From Bacteroidales bacterium (lineage in GTDB: Bacteria; Bacteroidota; Bacteroidia; Bacteroidales; Marinilabiliaceae): a DNA stretch of 64,000 nucleotides. The position numbers were made by a program, and so were the translations under genes. The DNA is taken from positions 62,001 to 126,000 of the forward strand of contig QKJP01000019.1 of assembly GCA_003249255.1 (NCBI GenBank), written 5' to 3'. The notes beneath the pieces were generated by a model. The model saw only the letters and a list, made by a program, of their open reading frames with translations. It ran no database searches and was not told the origin of the DNA. Positions 63,782 to 64,000 of the stretch are shown piece by piece (the first letter of the stretch is position 1; each line of letters opens with the position of its first letter).

Positions 63782-64000
63782 ATGAAGAAGATTATAGTAA
63801 CGCCCCACGCACCTGGAGCAATAGGACCGTACAGTCAAGCCGTTGAAACCAATGGTACACTATATATTTCGGGACAAATCCCCATCAATCCTGCAACAGG
63901 AAAAATCATTGAAGGTGGAATTACTGAACAAACCGAACAAGTCATGAAAAATATAGAAGCCATTTTAACAGAAGCTGGTTATACTTTTGCTGATGTAGTA
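63782..64000 (+). CDS. ridA: RidA-family deaminase (partial, N-terminal 73 residues)
   Basis: The visible part reads KKIIVTPHAPGAIGPYSQAV and LYISGQIPINPATGKI, the RidA/YjgF signature, and continues off the right edge. RidA hydrolyses reactive enamine/imine intermediates from PLP-dependent dehydratases. It starts 60 bp after lptD and may be transcribed from the same promoter. Confidence 0.93.
   Translation, partial: MKKIIVTPHAPGAIGPYSQAVETNGTLYISGQIPINPATGKIIEGGITEQTEQVMKNIEAILTEAGYTFADVV

Overview
This 64 kb window is a chromosomal segment of a low-GC member of the Bacteroidota, most likely a Bacteroidales/Marinilabiliales-type bacterium. The evidence is a type IX secretion (T9SS) C-terminal sorting domain, gldA/gldF/gldG genes, a BtuB/BtuG-style cobalamin locus, LytTR regulators, and at least seventeen exact matches to the Bacteroidota -7 promoter element TAnnTTTG just upstream of gene starts. 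Genus-level placement is not possible from this sequence alone. I saw no tRNA, rRNA, CRISPR array or prophage. One insertion sequence is present.

Layout. 1-5.8 kb: partial ffh (signal recognition particle), a flavodoxin-fold quinone reductase, a SNF2 helicase and an exported GIN-domain protein. 5.8-11.7 kb: a two-gene module made of an O-antigen-ligase-like membrane protein with TPRs, followed 2 bp later by a 1228-residue repeat protein with a T9SS sorting domain; identical 45-bp terminator sequences lie on either side. 11.7-20.2 kb: rlmB, an ABC-F ATPase, a LuxR-type regulator, a TonB-C-like exported protein, a five-gene operon (DUF134 regulator, NifX-like protein, thioesterase, metallo-beta-lactamase-fold protein, Cys-rich protein), and two tandem SiaC-like phosphoregulators. 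20.2-27 kb: a SWIM/SNF2 helicase divergent from a one-domain DEAD-box-like protein, an all-helical unknown, DUF2293, and a LysE exporter. 27-28.1 kb: an IS1595-type element whose transposase appears to have lost a catalytic Asp. 28.2-32.4 kb: gldA-gldF-gldG-DUF4340. 32.4-38.9 kb: a BFD-like ferredoxin domain, aroC, slyD, a LytS/LytTR pair, SDR plus thioesterase, and a second LysE exporter. 39.2-42.6 kb: PiT phosphate transporter plus an outer-membrane porin. 42.7-47.8 kb: ligA, a small Bacteroidota protein, lpoB and a COG3014-like lipoprotein. 47.8-51.9 kb: YigZ, an orphan LytTR regulator, TrmH-like methyltransferase, HU, and a PchB-like chorismate mutase with a DRE-TIM aldolase. 52-56.6 kb: two BtuG-like lipoproteins and a BtuB-like receptor downstream of a cobalamin riboswitch. 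56.7-64 kb: dnaA, an MCE protein and an amidase that both end in SPOR-like segments, lptD and partial ridA.

How it fits together. Much of the window serves the cell envelope: LPS assembly (lptD), lipid traffic (MCE), peptidoglycan (amidase, lpoB), T9SS cargo with a possible glycan ligase, gliding-type ABC transporter, outer-membrane B12 and phosphate uptake. Observations outside standard annotation include a degenerate 8-bp-periodic array recurring in seven intergenic gaps, a separate AGAC-type intergenic word at three sites, and a hairpin-ended candidate small RNA upstream of ligA.
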